The translations under genes were made by a program, and so were the position numbers. From contig CM082582.2 in the NCBI GenBank assembly GCA_040954595.2, forward strand, positions 1,736,001-1,800,000: a stretch of DNA of 64,000 nucleotides. Direction: 5' to 3'. The notes beneath the pieces are model-generated. The model did not search any database and was not told the origin of the DNA. It saw only the letters and a list, made by a program, of their open reading frames with translations. The DNA comes from Balanoglossus misakiensis. Its lineage: Eukaryota; Hemichordata. Shown here piece after piece: positions 39,201 through 51,708 of this stretch. Position 1 is the first letter of the stretch; each line of letters begins with the position of its first letter.

Positions 39201-41223
39201 TGAACAAAATCCTGACTGTTGTGCTTTTTAACAAGAGACATATCCAAGTAGATCAAGGGTCATTGCCAAAATTATCAAAATATTTGGGTTATGTCCTGAC
39301 AGCAATAAAACTCATGTGAACAAAATCATGACTGTTGTGCTTTTTAAGAAGAGACATATCCAAGAAGATCAAGGGTCATTGCCAAAATTATCAAAATATT
39401 TGGGTTATGTCCTGGCAGCAATAAAACTCGTGTGAACACAATCATGACTGTTGTGCTTTTTAACAAGAGACATATCCAAGTAGATCAAGGGTCATTGCCA
39501 AAATTATCAAAATATTTGGGTTATGTCCTGGCAGCGATAAAACTCATGTGAACAAAATCAAGACTGTTGTGTATTTTAACAAGAGACATATCCAAGTAGA
39601 TCAAGGGTCATTGCCAAAATTATCAATATATTTGGGTTATGTCCTGGCAGTGATAAAACTCATGTGAACAAAATCCTGACTGTTGTGCTTTTTAACAAGA
39701 GACATATCCAAGTAGATCAAGGGTCATTGCCAAAATTATCAAAATATTTGGGTTATGTCCTGGCAGCAATAAAACTCATGTGAACAAAATCATGACAGTT
39801 GTGCTTTTTAACAAGAGACATATCCAAGAAGATCAAGGGTCATTGCCAAACTTAACAAAATATTTGGGTTATGTCCTGACAGCAATAGAATTCATGTGAA
39901 CAAAATCATGTATGTTGTGCATTTTAACAAGAGACATATCCAAGTAGATGAAGAGTCATTGCCAAAATTATCAAAATAGTTTGGTTATGTCCTGCCAGCA
40001 ATAGTACTCATGTGAACAAAATCCTGACTGTTGTGCTTTTTAACAAGAGACATATCAAAGTAGATCAAGAGTCATTGCCAAAATTATCAAAATATTTTGG
40101 TTATGTCCTGGAAGCAATAAAACTCATGTGAACAAAATCCTGACTGTTGTGCTTTTTAACAAGAGACATATCCAAGTAGATCAAGGGTCATTGCCAAAAT
40201 TATCAAAATATTTGGGTTATGTCCTGACAGCAATAAAACTCATGTGAACAAAATCATGACTGTTGTGCTTTTTAAGAAGAGACATATCCAAGAAGATCAA
40301 GGGTCATTGCCAAAATTATCAAAATATTTGGGTTATGTCCTGGCAGCAATAAAACTCGTGTGAACACAATCATGACTGTTGTGCTTTTTAACAAGAGACA
40401 TATCCAAGTAGATCAAGGGTCATTGCCAAAATTATCAAAATATTTGGGTTATGTCCTGGCAGCGATAAAACTCATGTGAACAAAATCAAGACTGTTGTGT
40501 ATTTTAACAAGAGACATATCCAAGTAGATCAAGGGTCATTGCCAAAATTATCAATATATTTGGGTTATGTCCTGGCAGTGATAAAACTCATGTGAACAAA
40601 ATCCTGACTGTTGTGCTTTTTAACAAGAGACATATCCAAGTAGATCAAGGGTCATTGCCAAAATTATCAAAATATTTGGGTTATGTCCTGGCAGCAATAA
40701 AACTCATGTGAACAAAATCATGACAGTTGTGCTTTTTAACAAGAGACATATCCAAGAAGATCAAGGGTCATTGCCAAGCTTAACAAAATATTTGGGTTAT
40801 GTCCTGGCAGCAATAAAACTCATGTGAACAAAATCAAGACTGTTGTGTATTTTAACAAGAGACATATCCAAGTAGATCAAGGGTCATTGCCAAAATTATC
40901 AATATATTTGGGTTATGTCCTGGCAGTGATAAAACTCATGTGAACAAAATCAAGACTGTTGTGCTTTTTAACAAGAGACATATCCAAGTAGATCAAGAGT
41001 CATTGCCAAAATTATCAAAATATTTTTGTTATGTCCTGGCAGCGATAAAACTCATGTGAACAAAATCAAGACTGTTGTGCTTTTTAACAAGAGACATATC
41101 CAAGTAGATCAAGGGTCATTGCCAAAATTATCAAAATATTTGGGTTATGTCCTGGCAGCGACAAAACTCAAGTGGACACAATCATGACTGTTGTGCTTTT
41201 TAACAAGAGACATATCCAAGTAC
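27276..41223 (+). repeat. Satellite 2: 116 bp monomer, about 120 copies
   Basis: The monomer consists of GTAGATCAAGGGTCATTGCC, AAAATTATCAAAATATTTGG, GTTATGTCCTGGCAGCAATA, AAACTCATGTGAACAAAATC, ATGACTGTTGTGCTTTTTAA and CAAGAGACATATCCAA, 116 bp in all. Variants (GAACACAATCATGAC; AATAGTAGTCACGTAAAC; GTGTATTTTAAC; GATGAAGAGTCATTGCC; GAATTCATGTGAAC) recur in the same order in blocks, so longer segments were co-amplified. One truncated monomer junction (ACTCATGTAGATCAAGAG) appears at about 28610 and again about 2274 bp later. A small internal duplication (TTTGGGTTATTTGGGTTATG) lies near 33705. No credible gene is present on either strand. Confidence 0.96.
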
Positions 41224-42960
41224 AATTCAGTTCTAACAAATCTGAATCAAAGGACATGTGAAATTTGCCAAAAAATGTAAAGTATTCTATTCATATGGTG
41301 ACTCATATCAATAAAATGAATTTGCGTGCTTTCAATGAGTAGGCTAGAAATAGGAAATCTTCGTTTTTAATCAGAGTTCAGAAAATCCAATTTGGCTCGA
41401 ATAAGGTTAAAGCAATCACAATACACTTGAAAGCTTGATTAAAAAAAGACTTTGGAAATTTTTCATGACATTTTTCAAAAATCCATAATGAATCCAAATT
41501 CGCATGACCACTAACAATATTATTGAAACAAATTGGAAGGGACAGTAAATTAGAACTTGATTGGCCCTGTAGTTTTGAAAAAAATGTCAACTTTTAGAGG
41601 TTATCAGAAAATTCAATATAGCCACCATGAAGAAGACAATTAAAGGAACATGCAGCATTACAGGTGCCAAAGCAGTTAGCATGGTTCCAACAGAAAGCAA
41701 GCTCTGTATCTGTTTTGGATGGCTAGAAATGGTAAGTAAGCCAGAGGTCACGCAAAATTGTGCCAACAAAATCTGATATCAAACTGATCAGTGTTCAACA
41801 AGAACCAAAGTTCTAAGCTCTATTGGTTAACTTTAAATAGGATAAGTACATAAGTATTGTGTTAAAGATTAATACTTCTTTAGATGTTCCAGTCCCCTAA
41901 ATTTGAAAGCTGTATCTGCTGTGCATGGCAAGTTATGGGAAAGTAGATCATTGCCAGAATTATAAAAATAGTTTGGTTATGTCCTGGCAGCAATAGTTCT
42001 CATGTGAACAAAATCATGACTGTTGTGCTTTTTAACAAGAGGCATATCCACATAAAATTAAGTTCTAGAATTACTGAATCAAAGGACATGTGAGAGTGGC
42101 CAATAAATTGTTTAATCAAATTCTGAAAAACAACTGGATCAAAGAACATGTGAAAGTTGCCAAAAATTTAACGTATTCTAGTCATATGGTGACTCGTATC
42201 AATAAAATTAATTTGTGTGCTATCAATGAGTAGGCTAGAAATAGGAAATCTTTGTTTTTCATCGGTGTTCAGAAAATACAATTTGGCTCGAATAAGGTTA
42301 AAGCAATCACAATTCACTTGAAAGCTTGATTAAAAAAAGACTTTGGAAATTTTTCATGAGATTTTTCAAAAATCCATAATGAATCCAAATTCGCATGACC
42401 ACTAACAATATTATTGAAAAAAATTGGAACGGACAGTAAATTAGAACTTGGTTGGCCTTGTAATTTTTGAAAAAAAATGTCAACTTTTAAAGGTTATCCA
42501 AAAATCAAATATGGCCGCCATGAAGAAGACCCAACTATAAGCAGCATTGGAGGAGCCAAAGTGGTTAGCATGGTTCCAACAGAAAGCAAAGGCTGGATTT
42601 GTTATGGGTGCTGAGAAATGGTAAGTAAGCCAGAGTTCACGCAAAGTTGGGCCAACAAATTTTGATATCAAACTGATCAGTGTCCAGCAAAAACCAGACT
42701 TCTAAGATCTATTGGGTAACTTTAAATAGCTTATGTACATAATTATTGTGTTAAAGTTAATACATGTACTTCATTAGGTGTTCCAGTCCTCCAAATTTGA
42801 AGGCTGTATCTGCTGTACATGCCAAGGCATGGGATAGTAGTTCAAAGGTCATTGCCAAAATTATCAAAATATTTGGGTTATGTCCTGGCAGCAATCAAAC
42901 TCGTGTGAACAAAATCGTGACTGTTGTGCATTTTAACAAGATGCATATCTATGTATAATT
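41224..42960 (+). repeat. Unit family 2, copies 4 and 5
   Basis: Two flank copies follow the array, about 0.9 kb apart. Both have TCAATGAGTAGGCTAGAAAT, a CACTTGAAAGCTTGATTAAA part, the CCGCCATGAAGAAGAC motif (degraded to GCCACCATGAAGAAGAC in the first) and TTAGCATGGTTCCAACAGAA. Each ends in one 116 bp monomer (about 41940-42050 and 42835-42955). They show the pre-expansion state of the unit. Confidence 0.8.
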
Positions 42961-43164
42961 AACTTCTTAAAACATAGCGTATAGGATACTGTTGTGCCAT
43001 TTGGGGATTACACAGATTTTAGGTATTCGCCAGAATTAAAATCACGGGCGACATTGGCAAGCATATATGGCAAAAATATTCAAATACTATGGAAACATAA
43101 AAAAATTCACTATGCCCAATCAAGTGTTATGTGTCACTGCAATCCTACAAGCAGCACTAAAAAA

Positions 43165-43725
43165 ACAGATTTTTGTCCAAAAACTGTCTGTAAAATACAT
43201 GCGAGTATGACAAGCTAATTAGTCCAATCAGACAGAGGCATTCACTGACCTACCACCAGTTTATAATAAAATAACCGGTGGTCTCTGTAACAGCTGGACC
43301 ACAGCTGATTTTTGTCCAAAAACTGTCTGTAAAATTCATGCGAGTATGACAAGCTAATTAGTCCTATCAGACAGAGGCATTCACTGACCTACCACCAGTT
43401 AATAATAAAATAGCCGGTGGTCTCTGTAACAGCTGGACCACAACTGATTTTTGTCCAAAAACTGTCTGTAAAATACATGCGAGTATGACAAGCTAATTAG
43501 TCCAATCAGACAGAGGCATTTACTGACCTACCACCAGTTTATAATAAATAGCCGGAGGTCTCTGTAACAGCTGGACCACAGCTGATTGTTGTCCAAAAAC
43601 TGTCTGTAAAAATACATGCGAGTATGACAAGCTAATTAGTCCAATCAGACAGAGGCATTCACTGACCTACCACCAGTTTATAATAAAATAGCCAGTGGTC
43701 TCTGTAACAGCTGGACCAGTAAAAT
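43165..43725 (+). repeat. Four-copy ~139 bp tandem repeat
   Basis: TTTTGTCCAAAAACTGTCTG recurs at about 43171, 43310, 43449 and 43588. Each unit holds GCGAGTATGACAAGCTAATT, CAATCAGACAGAGGCATTCA and an internal inverted repeat (ACCACCAGTT ... AACCGGTGGT). Copies are about 95 percent alike by eye. The last is followed by a short partial copy ending CTGTAACAGCTGGACC. The unit is non-coding and unrelated to satellites 1 and 2. Confidence 0.9.
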
Positions 43726-45479
43726 TATATAAGGCTGTTTATTTTACTGATAAAAAATGTTTATAGGTCTTTGTAGGTTATAATAAAGAAAATTATCAAA
43801 ATCGGTTCACCAGTTTTCAAGGTACAAAAGCATCAAAAAATACTGATATTCTCAAGTATCTTCAACATTTTTCAAAAGATTATGCACGATTCACAGAAGA
43901 ATACTTCTTTCAGTTTTACAGGAGATCATCTAAACTTGTAAAGAAAATCTCTCTATTTTTTGCATGGCACCATGGGAAATATGAAATTTTGCAATGTTTG
44001 ATGTTCCGTGTCTCAATCATAGTTGATCTAATTGTAACGAAATATAACGAAATGTAACGAATATATTACAATATATGTGCAGATACAGATAGTGACTTAA
44101 GTGTTTGATATCTGGATTATAATTTAAATTCCCAGGCGCTCAAAAAAGGAAAAACCTAGCATTTTACCATTGCAAATGGGCGGCCATATTGGATTGATAT
44201 TTCACTAGATGGCAATGTTTATTTATACACTGCAATTTGCTGAAAATCAGTTCAATCACTGTAGCGAGCGGAGATATTTAAATTCTTGTGTATTTTGAGC
44301 AATAATACTACTACCAAAAAATATTGTATACAGTTACTTCTGGACAGCAAAAATTGCCATCATTCAAGTCAAACTCTCAGATCGGCCCTTTTGCTTGCCT
44401 GTGTTGAGCAGATATCAAAAGTGGAGAAAGTTGGATAGTGTAATTTCTACATGTATTTGTACTTTCCTTGTAGTCTATTAACATTTACACGATTTTCATA
44501 TTAATTTTGGTATGATATGCATGGAAAGACTGGCTGGCTATAAATCATAAAAATGAACGTCCTTGCACCATACAGTTTTTACTGCATACACATGTAGTTT
44601 AAGCTAACTGTGTCTTTCATGTATTCCACTTTTCTGCTTTCCTTGCTGGCTTTCTTCATTTATTTTCTGACTGTATCTTTGTAAAATTACTGATTTTTTT
44701 TATCTGGTAATTCAATTTCTGGCTGAAATAAATGTACTAGAGCTGGTAAGGTTTCCTGAACATTAATCCCTGTATCTTGAAGGCAGGTGTGCAAGTTCAT
44801 ATAAAGTTCATTGGTTAAAGGAATATTATGAGCTGATAAATCTTCTAAGCTCTTCTTTCTGGCTAGAAGGTCTGCTATATTATTGAATACTCTTTATGCT
44901 ACTTCCATAATGTTGCCTGTGCAAATTAACAATCAAAATATCCACTTGCTAGACAATTGTAAGACAAACATTTTTGTTGGGTAATTACAGAATAATTATT
45001 TTAATTCCATGCATACTCTACCTAAACGCAAATTAGAATATATAACTGAAATTATAATTATACACAGGTCTATGAAATGCAAAGAAAATGTATTCCTAGG
45101 AAAGAACACCCATGGGCATTCAGCTCTAAGCAGATAACATCAGTCACTTTGAAGACATGTCACTTCCCAGACTTGACTAAACAAACTTCCAACCCTGAAG
45201 TGAAACACATCTCCGAGTTGCATACACAATATGATCATATACTGTTAGATATTTATAATGGTTTAAGTGAAAACAAATTAGGAGATGTAAACACCCCTGC
45301 CATTTATTCAGTGCCATATAATGCTGCCATTATGCACATATTGACTCTAGCCACTTTCCCAGTGGGAGGAAAAAGACTTTAATGGACACCAAGCGGGAAG
45401 AAACGAAAGTTACTCAGTTTTTGGCATTTCATTTTTATTTGTGAGATCGAGAAATTAAAATATGACAAGTTTAGAAAAT
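43726..45479. other. Unassigned sequence
   Basis: No gene was recognised. A plus-strand frame at 45077-45382 begins with a plausible ATG context but shows no domain I recognise and no paralogue in the window. GGCGGCCATATTGGATT at about 44188 recurs at 45510 and looks like part of a dispersed repeat. Confidence 0.4.
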
Positions 45480-46200
45480 AATCTGATTACACAGTATGTC
45501 CCAGTTCGTATGGCGGCCATATTGGATTCTGAACTCTCTAGTAATATAAACATATAGTGTACTTGGCGAGTCTCAGTATAGGGAAATCAACACAATCAGA
45601 CACAACTTGGGTTACCCATTGCAATAATCCTATCAAATTTCAAAGCAATCCCATATGCAGTTTCAGAAAAATCAGTATTTTCACCAAAATTGTACAATAT
45701 CTTACGTCAATCGCTTCAGGGAACATGCCTACCAAAGCTCAAGGCAATCTGACAATCAGTTTGAAAGAAAATAATTTTTAATGAAAAATTCCAAAACTAT
45801 CACACACAAAACGCAAATGTGCAAATTTCAAGTATTTTTCTAAAACATCTCACTTAATTATTCCCAAGGAACAACCCTGCAAAATTTGAAAGCAATCTGA
45901 CAAGCAGTTTTAGATAAAACAATTTTTGACCAAAAAAGACAAAAAAAATCTACAAAATTATAAATATGCACATTTTTCATCAACCAGGTTTTCATCAAAT
46001 GGGACCATATATCCAAATGTATGCTTCAAAGCAACACGACTCTTGGAGAAAAAAATGCTTGTCACCCTGGTCAAAAATTTGGTTTTACTAAAACATCAAA
46101 TCGGTTATCTCTCAAAGCTAAAAGGGTTATCACCAAACAGATTACAATTTTCTTTACTTGTGGTGGTTCTGGTTTTATCGGTTTGCCCAATAAAAATTAG
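45480..46200 (+). repeat. Dispersed repeat modules, copy 2
   Basis: Several loosely related modules share the theme AAATTTGAAAGCAATCTGAC, AGCAGTTTTAGA, then AAAATTATAAATATGCA. They lie at about 45640-45780, 45860-45990 and 46000-46100, and similar modules are at 48990-49230. This is the same non-coding family as 48880-49640 and 3842-4500. Confidence 0.6.
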
Positions 46201-47443
46201 GATAATTGTTTAAGTATGCCAACAGTGAGGTGGAAATCACACCAGAAAAACGAAAATACGCCAACAACATGTAAACAGTAAAATGTTACGAAAAAACAAA
46301 CAGAAAAGCGAAAATACACCAACCACGTTTAAACCGTAAAATTAAAAAAAATGCAAACACTGGCTCTACGTGCGCTTAGGCAAGAGGCCTAGCAATAAAA
46401 TTCTCACAGAGTATAGCCCTATGAATATGACTAGACTTTCTCGATTATGACCTCAGGGTCAGCAGCGAAGCCATACACAGAATGGCCGAGAGGCATGGCT
46501 AGCTGCACGCCCGTAGCTCGGATTTTTTTCTGGAATAAGACCTACTTCTGTTCAACTACAAGGTGTTGAACGGATAGCTGCAAATCACCTAATACCAGAC
46601 AAAACAATCGAGCGACGGTAACGTAGCTATATAGGCTATGGTACTAAAAGCAATGACTGGATTATGAGCCTACCGAAAAGACGTCTTGATCCCGCGGCAG
46701 TAAGAAGGAAAGTGATTGAAACCCGACGTCGCACACCGGAAACGGGTCAATGATCACCTGTTGTTATGGAGAGTGGGACTTGTTACCCAATCACAGACCA
46801 AAGTTAGCATTACGACACACTAATGAATATGCATACATGCTATAGCTGCATGTTTTATTATTTTAGAACGCACTGGAACATGCTCGCATTCGAAGGAATA
46901 TTCCATTTGTATATGCAAATAGCAAACCTATGTTCTCGAGTGTGAGTGCACCATTGTCTCAGGGGGGTGGCTCACGTCCCAAAGAACAGGGGGTAATTTT
47001 CTACCACAGCCGCGCATTTCAAACCGAGCAAGCAAACTGCTAACTACCGTTGTCTGGGCAACATTTTGATGTGCGTTAAGTTTTGCACTTATTGGACTTT
47101 GAGGAAACAGACCTATAATACTTCCTAATGTGGTTCTCTTTCTGGGTCATTTTGTCAGTCCAACCACGATCCACGAGATCGTAAACTGCTTGGATTAGGG
47201 CGCGTTAGGAAGCTGCAGCTGCGGCCGCAGGTCAAGTCGGTGTGTTTTGTATTTAACAAACATGGTAAATGTGTTCGGCACAGCAACATGCTCGCTCTAC
47301 CCACAGCCACTGTGCTGTACCGTACTGTCGATCGTTTCCATGTCAGTTTCACGCTCGCTCTTTATAATGCCCTTATCACGCCTCCCGTATTGTGTTCATG
47401 ATATGACAGTCCCACTAATCTGACAACACTCGCTTTTATTATG

Positions 47444-47650
47444 TCAATTTGTCCCGTTCGCTAGCACTGCGTACAGGCCTGCATTCACCATTAACAGACT
47501 ATCCCGTTCGCCAACTTTACTGAACTGCAAAGTGAAGAATCGGTTTGCGTCTTGGCCGAATCGACCGGGGTCATGGAAATTAAAGGCCCAACCGAGAAGA
47601 TTAAGTGCCGTTCCCGAAGTAACGACCAACCAATGTTTACAGAGAAATCA
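47444..47650 (-). CDS. Possible terminal exon, unrecognised
   Basis: The minus-strand open frame encodes a peptide with a mildly hydrophobic start (TSGTALNLLGWAFNF) and ends LYAVLANGTN before a stop. A candidate polyadenylation signal (AATAAA) lies just downstream, at about 47434-47440. Base composition is higher in G+C than the neighbourhood, as for a coding exon. I see no clear splice acceptor at the upstream edge and no domain that I can name, so this may be chance. Confidence is low. Confidence 0.2.
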
Positions 47651-48152
47651 GATGATGTCACATAACGGAGTTCTTATCCTGTCGGGATGCGTTTACCTCG
47701 GAATCGGCGAAGTTTTTTTGTCGTCGAGTTTGATTTCATGGACGATGCAGTCTAGATATTTGATGATCCATAATTGATATATTTTTTTATTTTTTTTTTT
47801 TGGGGGGGGGGGAGGTCCTGGTGTCGATAAATCGAGGCAGAAGAAATGTGCCGACAGCGCAAATTGCCGTTTTTTCGCTCTGTTTCGTCGATTTTCACAA
47901 CTTCAAACTAATTAAACTTTGCTCCGCGTTGGCCGAGAGGTCTTAAATTTTACCCATCCAACAAACAACAAAACAAAAGTTTGTAGTCAATAAAGTGTTC
48001 CTAGAGCGAATAAACATTGATTCAATTCAATCCAAGTCATCATGAATTTGATCAAATTTTCTAAACATAGACAGATCAAGAGTCCAACACTGTCCATGCA
48101 CCAAATTGAACAGCTGGTCGCGGAGATAAAATGTTTTGTTGTATATTTAGGG

Positions 48153-48197
48153 GTCCGTATTTTGACTCGTTGCTTTGCAACTCGTCAAAATACGGAC
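48153..48197. repeat. Perfect hairpin with nested stem
   Basis: GTCCGTATTTTGAC pairs exactly with GTCAAAATACGGAC. Inside lies a second stem GTTGC-TTT-GCAAC, separated from the outer stem by a symmetrical TC/TC mismatch. Total length is 45 bases. Confidence 0.85.
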
Positions 48198-48879
48198 ATC
48201 ACGAGAATGCGTCGCGTTATCGACCAAAATTCGTGTAATAACCCCTTTATCACACATGCCTACCTATAAAACAGTACGATTTGCGAAAATGCGCCGAGAA
48301 AAACAATTTCAAATTTGAACGGGCGCCCTGGGATCACGGCAGTAGCCATGTTGTGACGTATGACGTGTGGGCCGTAGTATCATTTTAAGGGGGTTGGCAG
48401 CTTTCACTACGATGGGCACATCCGCATTCAAAATAAAATTGTCTACGTTCTCTTTCAAACTATCATGTTAACAATTATTTTGCATTGAGAATTTCGAAGA
48501 AGTAAAAATGATACATTCAACATGGCAAAACAGCCAACTTTGAAAACATTATTATAGCTTCTAATAACCGAATTTTACAACACTGCTCTCCACTAGCGTC
48601 CTATGCCCCGTACGTCGCTCGCACGCGCAGCGAACTGTCGTGCCGAGCGTTCTCAAAAATAGTTCGAGACGCGGAGTGAAGATATATTGCACTCAGTGTA
48701 ATACCGTAAAATATCTTCGGGACGAGAACAATAGAAAGTGCCAAATACGGGCGTTGCATGTATGATAAAACAAAATATCCTACAAAATATAAAAGTTTTG
48801 AATTACCTATAATTTGATTCCATTATAATTCTAAATAAGCCAATCCTATTAACTTAAATTTTAAAGTAATCAGCCTTAC

Positions 48880-49640
48880 ACTTTCTGGGAAATATAATTT
48901 TTCAAAATTGGAAAATATGCCCCCAAAATACAAGATATTGCCCACACAAAAGATTGACACTTTCATCATTGGTTTTGTAAATTATCATGACAACTCAGGA
49001 AGGAACCTTTAAATCAAATTTGAAAGCAATGGAGTAGAGGGTTCTGAGAATGAATTTTGAACAAAAATGGTTAAAATCACCACAAAAATATACTATTGAA
49101 TTCTTCAAGTTGATTTGAACATGCATGCAAATTTCCAAAGCGATCTTACGAGCGGTTTTACAGGAAAAAAATGATCAAAAATGTAAAAATTGCTCCAAAA
49201 TTATAATTATGCAAATTTTGCAGCAATTTAAACAAAACTTTAGTATCTCAGATCACCTATATGAAGCTCCATACTAAATTTCAAAGCGGTGGGCTGATTA
49301 ATTCCAGAAAGTAGGTTTTATTACCAAATATGTGGAAAAAGACAAAATATGCATAAAAAATGGAAAATTCACAGTATTAGCTCAAAACATACAGAATCAT
49401 TATGACCAGTGGTTGTTGATTTTCTGAGTTTTGACCAAATTTAGGTTTTTCCCTGATAATTTACATATTTTGGGCAATGACAACTTTGTTTGAACAAACT
49501 CCCATCTACAGCCCGGTATGCATCTACACAACAAATATCGAGGTTGTACGCGCAGCGGTTTTCAAGTTTTTGATGTGGACGGACATACACCCATACATCC
49601 ATACAGATGCAACCAATCTCATAAGGTCCCAATCAAACAG
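48880..49640 (-). repeat. Dispersed non-coding repeat family, copy 3 (inverted)
   Basis: The reverse complement of 49260-49620 aligns closely with 3850-4310, including TTTTTCCACATATTTGGTAA and the GGTTGCATCTGTATGGATG end. The remainder (48880-49250) shares AAAGCGATCTTACGAGCGGT-type modules with 45480-46200. No coding capacity. Confidence 0.75.
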
Positions 49641-51708
49641 AACATACTGTTCATCACAATTGTCTTCTGATTGGAATCTACGCTGGAAAAAGCAACAACA
49701 AATACTGATCCTCACCTGAAATCAAAGAGACAGACAAAAGCACTTATTTTGTCAGAATATTTATTTTATGTATGCAAAAATCCTAACATGACATTTCTGT
49801 CTACTTGTTTAGCATGATGGGAAAATTGTTAGAATAATAATATTAAAGATATTTCTTCCTAATACTGCATATAATATCTAAATACTGTAGCAGTCTTGAA
49901 AGTACAATTAAATGTTTGTCAAAAGCTCTTCTTAAGGACTGCGTAACATACAGAACTCTCAGTACAAAAAAGCAATATGTGGAAAATACCAACTTAGCAT
50001 CTTATGCAATATGAAAGCTATGGAGGAATGGCGTCCCCTTCAGCACTATACATGATTCTTCAGCCTCATGGGGTCATTATTCACACACACATAAAATGAA
50101 TGGCTGATTACATGAAATATTTTCGAAAGTTGTCACAGAAGGCTCTTGTTTTTGTTAACATAAAATGATAGGAAATTCAAGAAACGTAGAAAGCAATGAC
50201 ATGTGAATATTGATATTAAAAATGTGATTTTAATAATATGGCAACTATGGTCACTTCCATATAACAGACTATATTTCTTAACATGCATGTAATAGTTTGA
50301 TTCTAACATGCTTGTCACGCTGTTCACCAAACACAAAACACACCAAAGTGGTTTATATGTTTCACAAGACATATGCCTATAACAGGGACATCATCAGTTC
50401 ATACGTATGGCCAGTCTGGCTACAGAGGTGAACTGACAAAGTATATGCATGGGATTCTTTTATATCCTGTTGGTCACGTGACCAGTTTATATATTTTCTG
50501 CTATTTCCCTAGAGGGATTCATAGTCGATTCTATTTTCTTATCACGTGACGGATTCTGGTGAATCATGACACAGTGTTAGCATGATGTATGTTATAAATA
50601 CACATATTACATACATACCGGTATTCAAATGAACTAATGGTTCTGTACAAATCCATTGTTTCTGTTGGAAAAGTTGGATGTCTACACAGGGAACTGGGGG
50701 TGAAAGGTGAGAGTGCTAAGAAAAAAGGCTGATGGTGATTTTCCATTATAATCTAACCTGTATACATGTGTGTGCTTAATCTTTCCCAATAATGCTGACA
50801 CACAACAAGTTAATTGTTTTACAAAACTCTCCTTGAGAGTCAAATGACGGCACCTGATATAAGCCCAAAGACTTCATTCTTTTCCACACACCACTTTTCT
50901 CTTTTCATAGAGCTCCATTTCAAATTGTGTACACAAACAATGTCATTGTCACTGCCCAAGCCCAAACTTTCAAATTACAATGTGACATTTCAAAACACTG
51001 TTAGACTTTCCAATGAAACATTAACTCTGGATCGGTATCCATTCAAATAAGTGACAGCCCCGGGGTTACATTGTTGTTAATTTTGTTATAATGGTGATAT
51101 TTAATTGTTTGGCTTTAACAAAAATTATGACATGGACGTATAAACGTGTTATGTCCACACATATGTCGTGAGTTCAGCTTCAATCTAATTTCATAATAAA
51201 TTATTCAACAACAAAAATAGAAAATGAACATCAAGAGCTAGTGACTTTGTGGCTTTCACAAGATAAATATACATTGCCCCATGCTAGAGTGTGATATTAA
51301 CACGTCTTATACAATCTACAAATCTCTGTATATAAACAAACACATTCATTATAGCTGCATTAGTTGGGTCACAGATAATCTGGAACCAGATAGGCTGACC
51401 TGAGCAATCCATGTTTTTGCAAGTGTTGTATTGTCACTGTTATAGTGTGACTTCTTTGGTGTAATGCTCCAATGAACACATGAGTTTCAATTGGATAGAT
51501 AAATGACCAATAACACAAAGTCTGTGATTGGGTAATACAAATGATTGGTATACAACTGGAAGTTCTGACACTCAAAGAGCTGTCTACTGCTCTCTTCCCT
51601 GAGGGAGCGATAGAGAGTAACTTTAGAGATACATTCTCCAATGATCAGGAGTTAATAAGGTATTAGTCTAGTATAGCTGTATTTTATCTGCTTTGCTTTC
51701 AAAAAACT
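49641..51708. other. Unassigned sequence with E-box palindromes
   Basis: No exon was recognised. Apart from the CACGTG pair annotated separately, nothing stands out. The minus-strand frame 51369-51641 has no identifiable domain. Confidence 0.4.
50471..50550. promoter_or_regulatory. Pair of TCACGTGA-type E-box palindromes
   Basis: TGGTCACGTGACCA (50471-50484) is a perfect 14 bp palindrome, and ATCACGTGAC (50541-50550) repeats its core 66 bases later. GTCACGTGAC is the preferred site of bHLH-zip factors of the USF/MITF/TFE type. A paired arrangement is typical of a regulated promoter or enhancer, but no transcript was identified next to it. Confidence 0.4.

Larger units (their letters stand above)
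46201..48780. other. G+C- and CpG-richer unassigned stretch
   Basis: CpG dinucleotides are visibly more frequent than elsewhere (for example 46600-46750, 47300-47640 and 48580-48720). This may mark a gene start or an unmethylated regulatory region, but I find no convincing exon. The longest coherent frame is on the minus strand, 47444-47650. It ends in a stop followed within about 10 bases by AATAAA, but has no recognised domain. A poly(T)-poly(G) tract lies at 47790-47812 and a hairpin at 48153-48197. Confidence 0.4.

Noticed and set aside
27276-41223. CRISPR-like regular array
   Set aside because: The period is a continuous 116 bp monomer with no unique spacers, and the context is animal. 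It is a satellite.
45077-45382. 101-codon plus-strand frame as a gene
   Set aside because: No recognisable domain, splice signals or paralogue; kept only as unassigned sequence.
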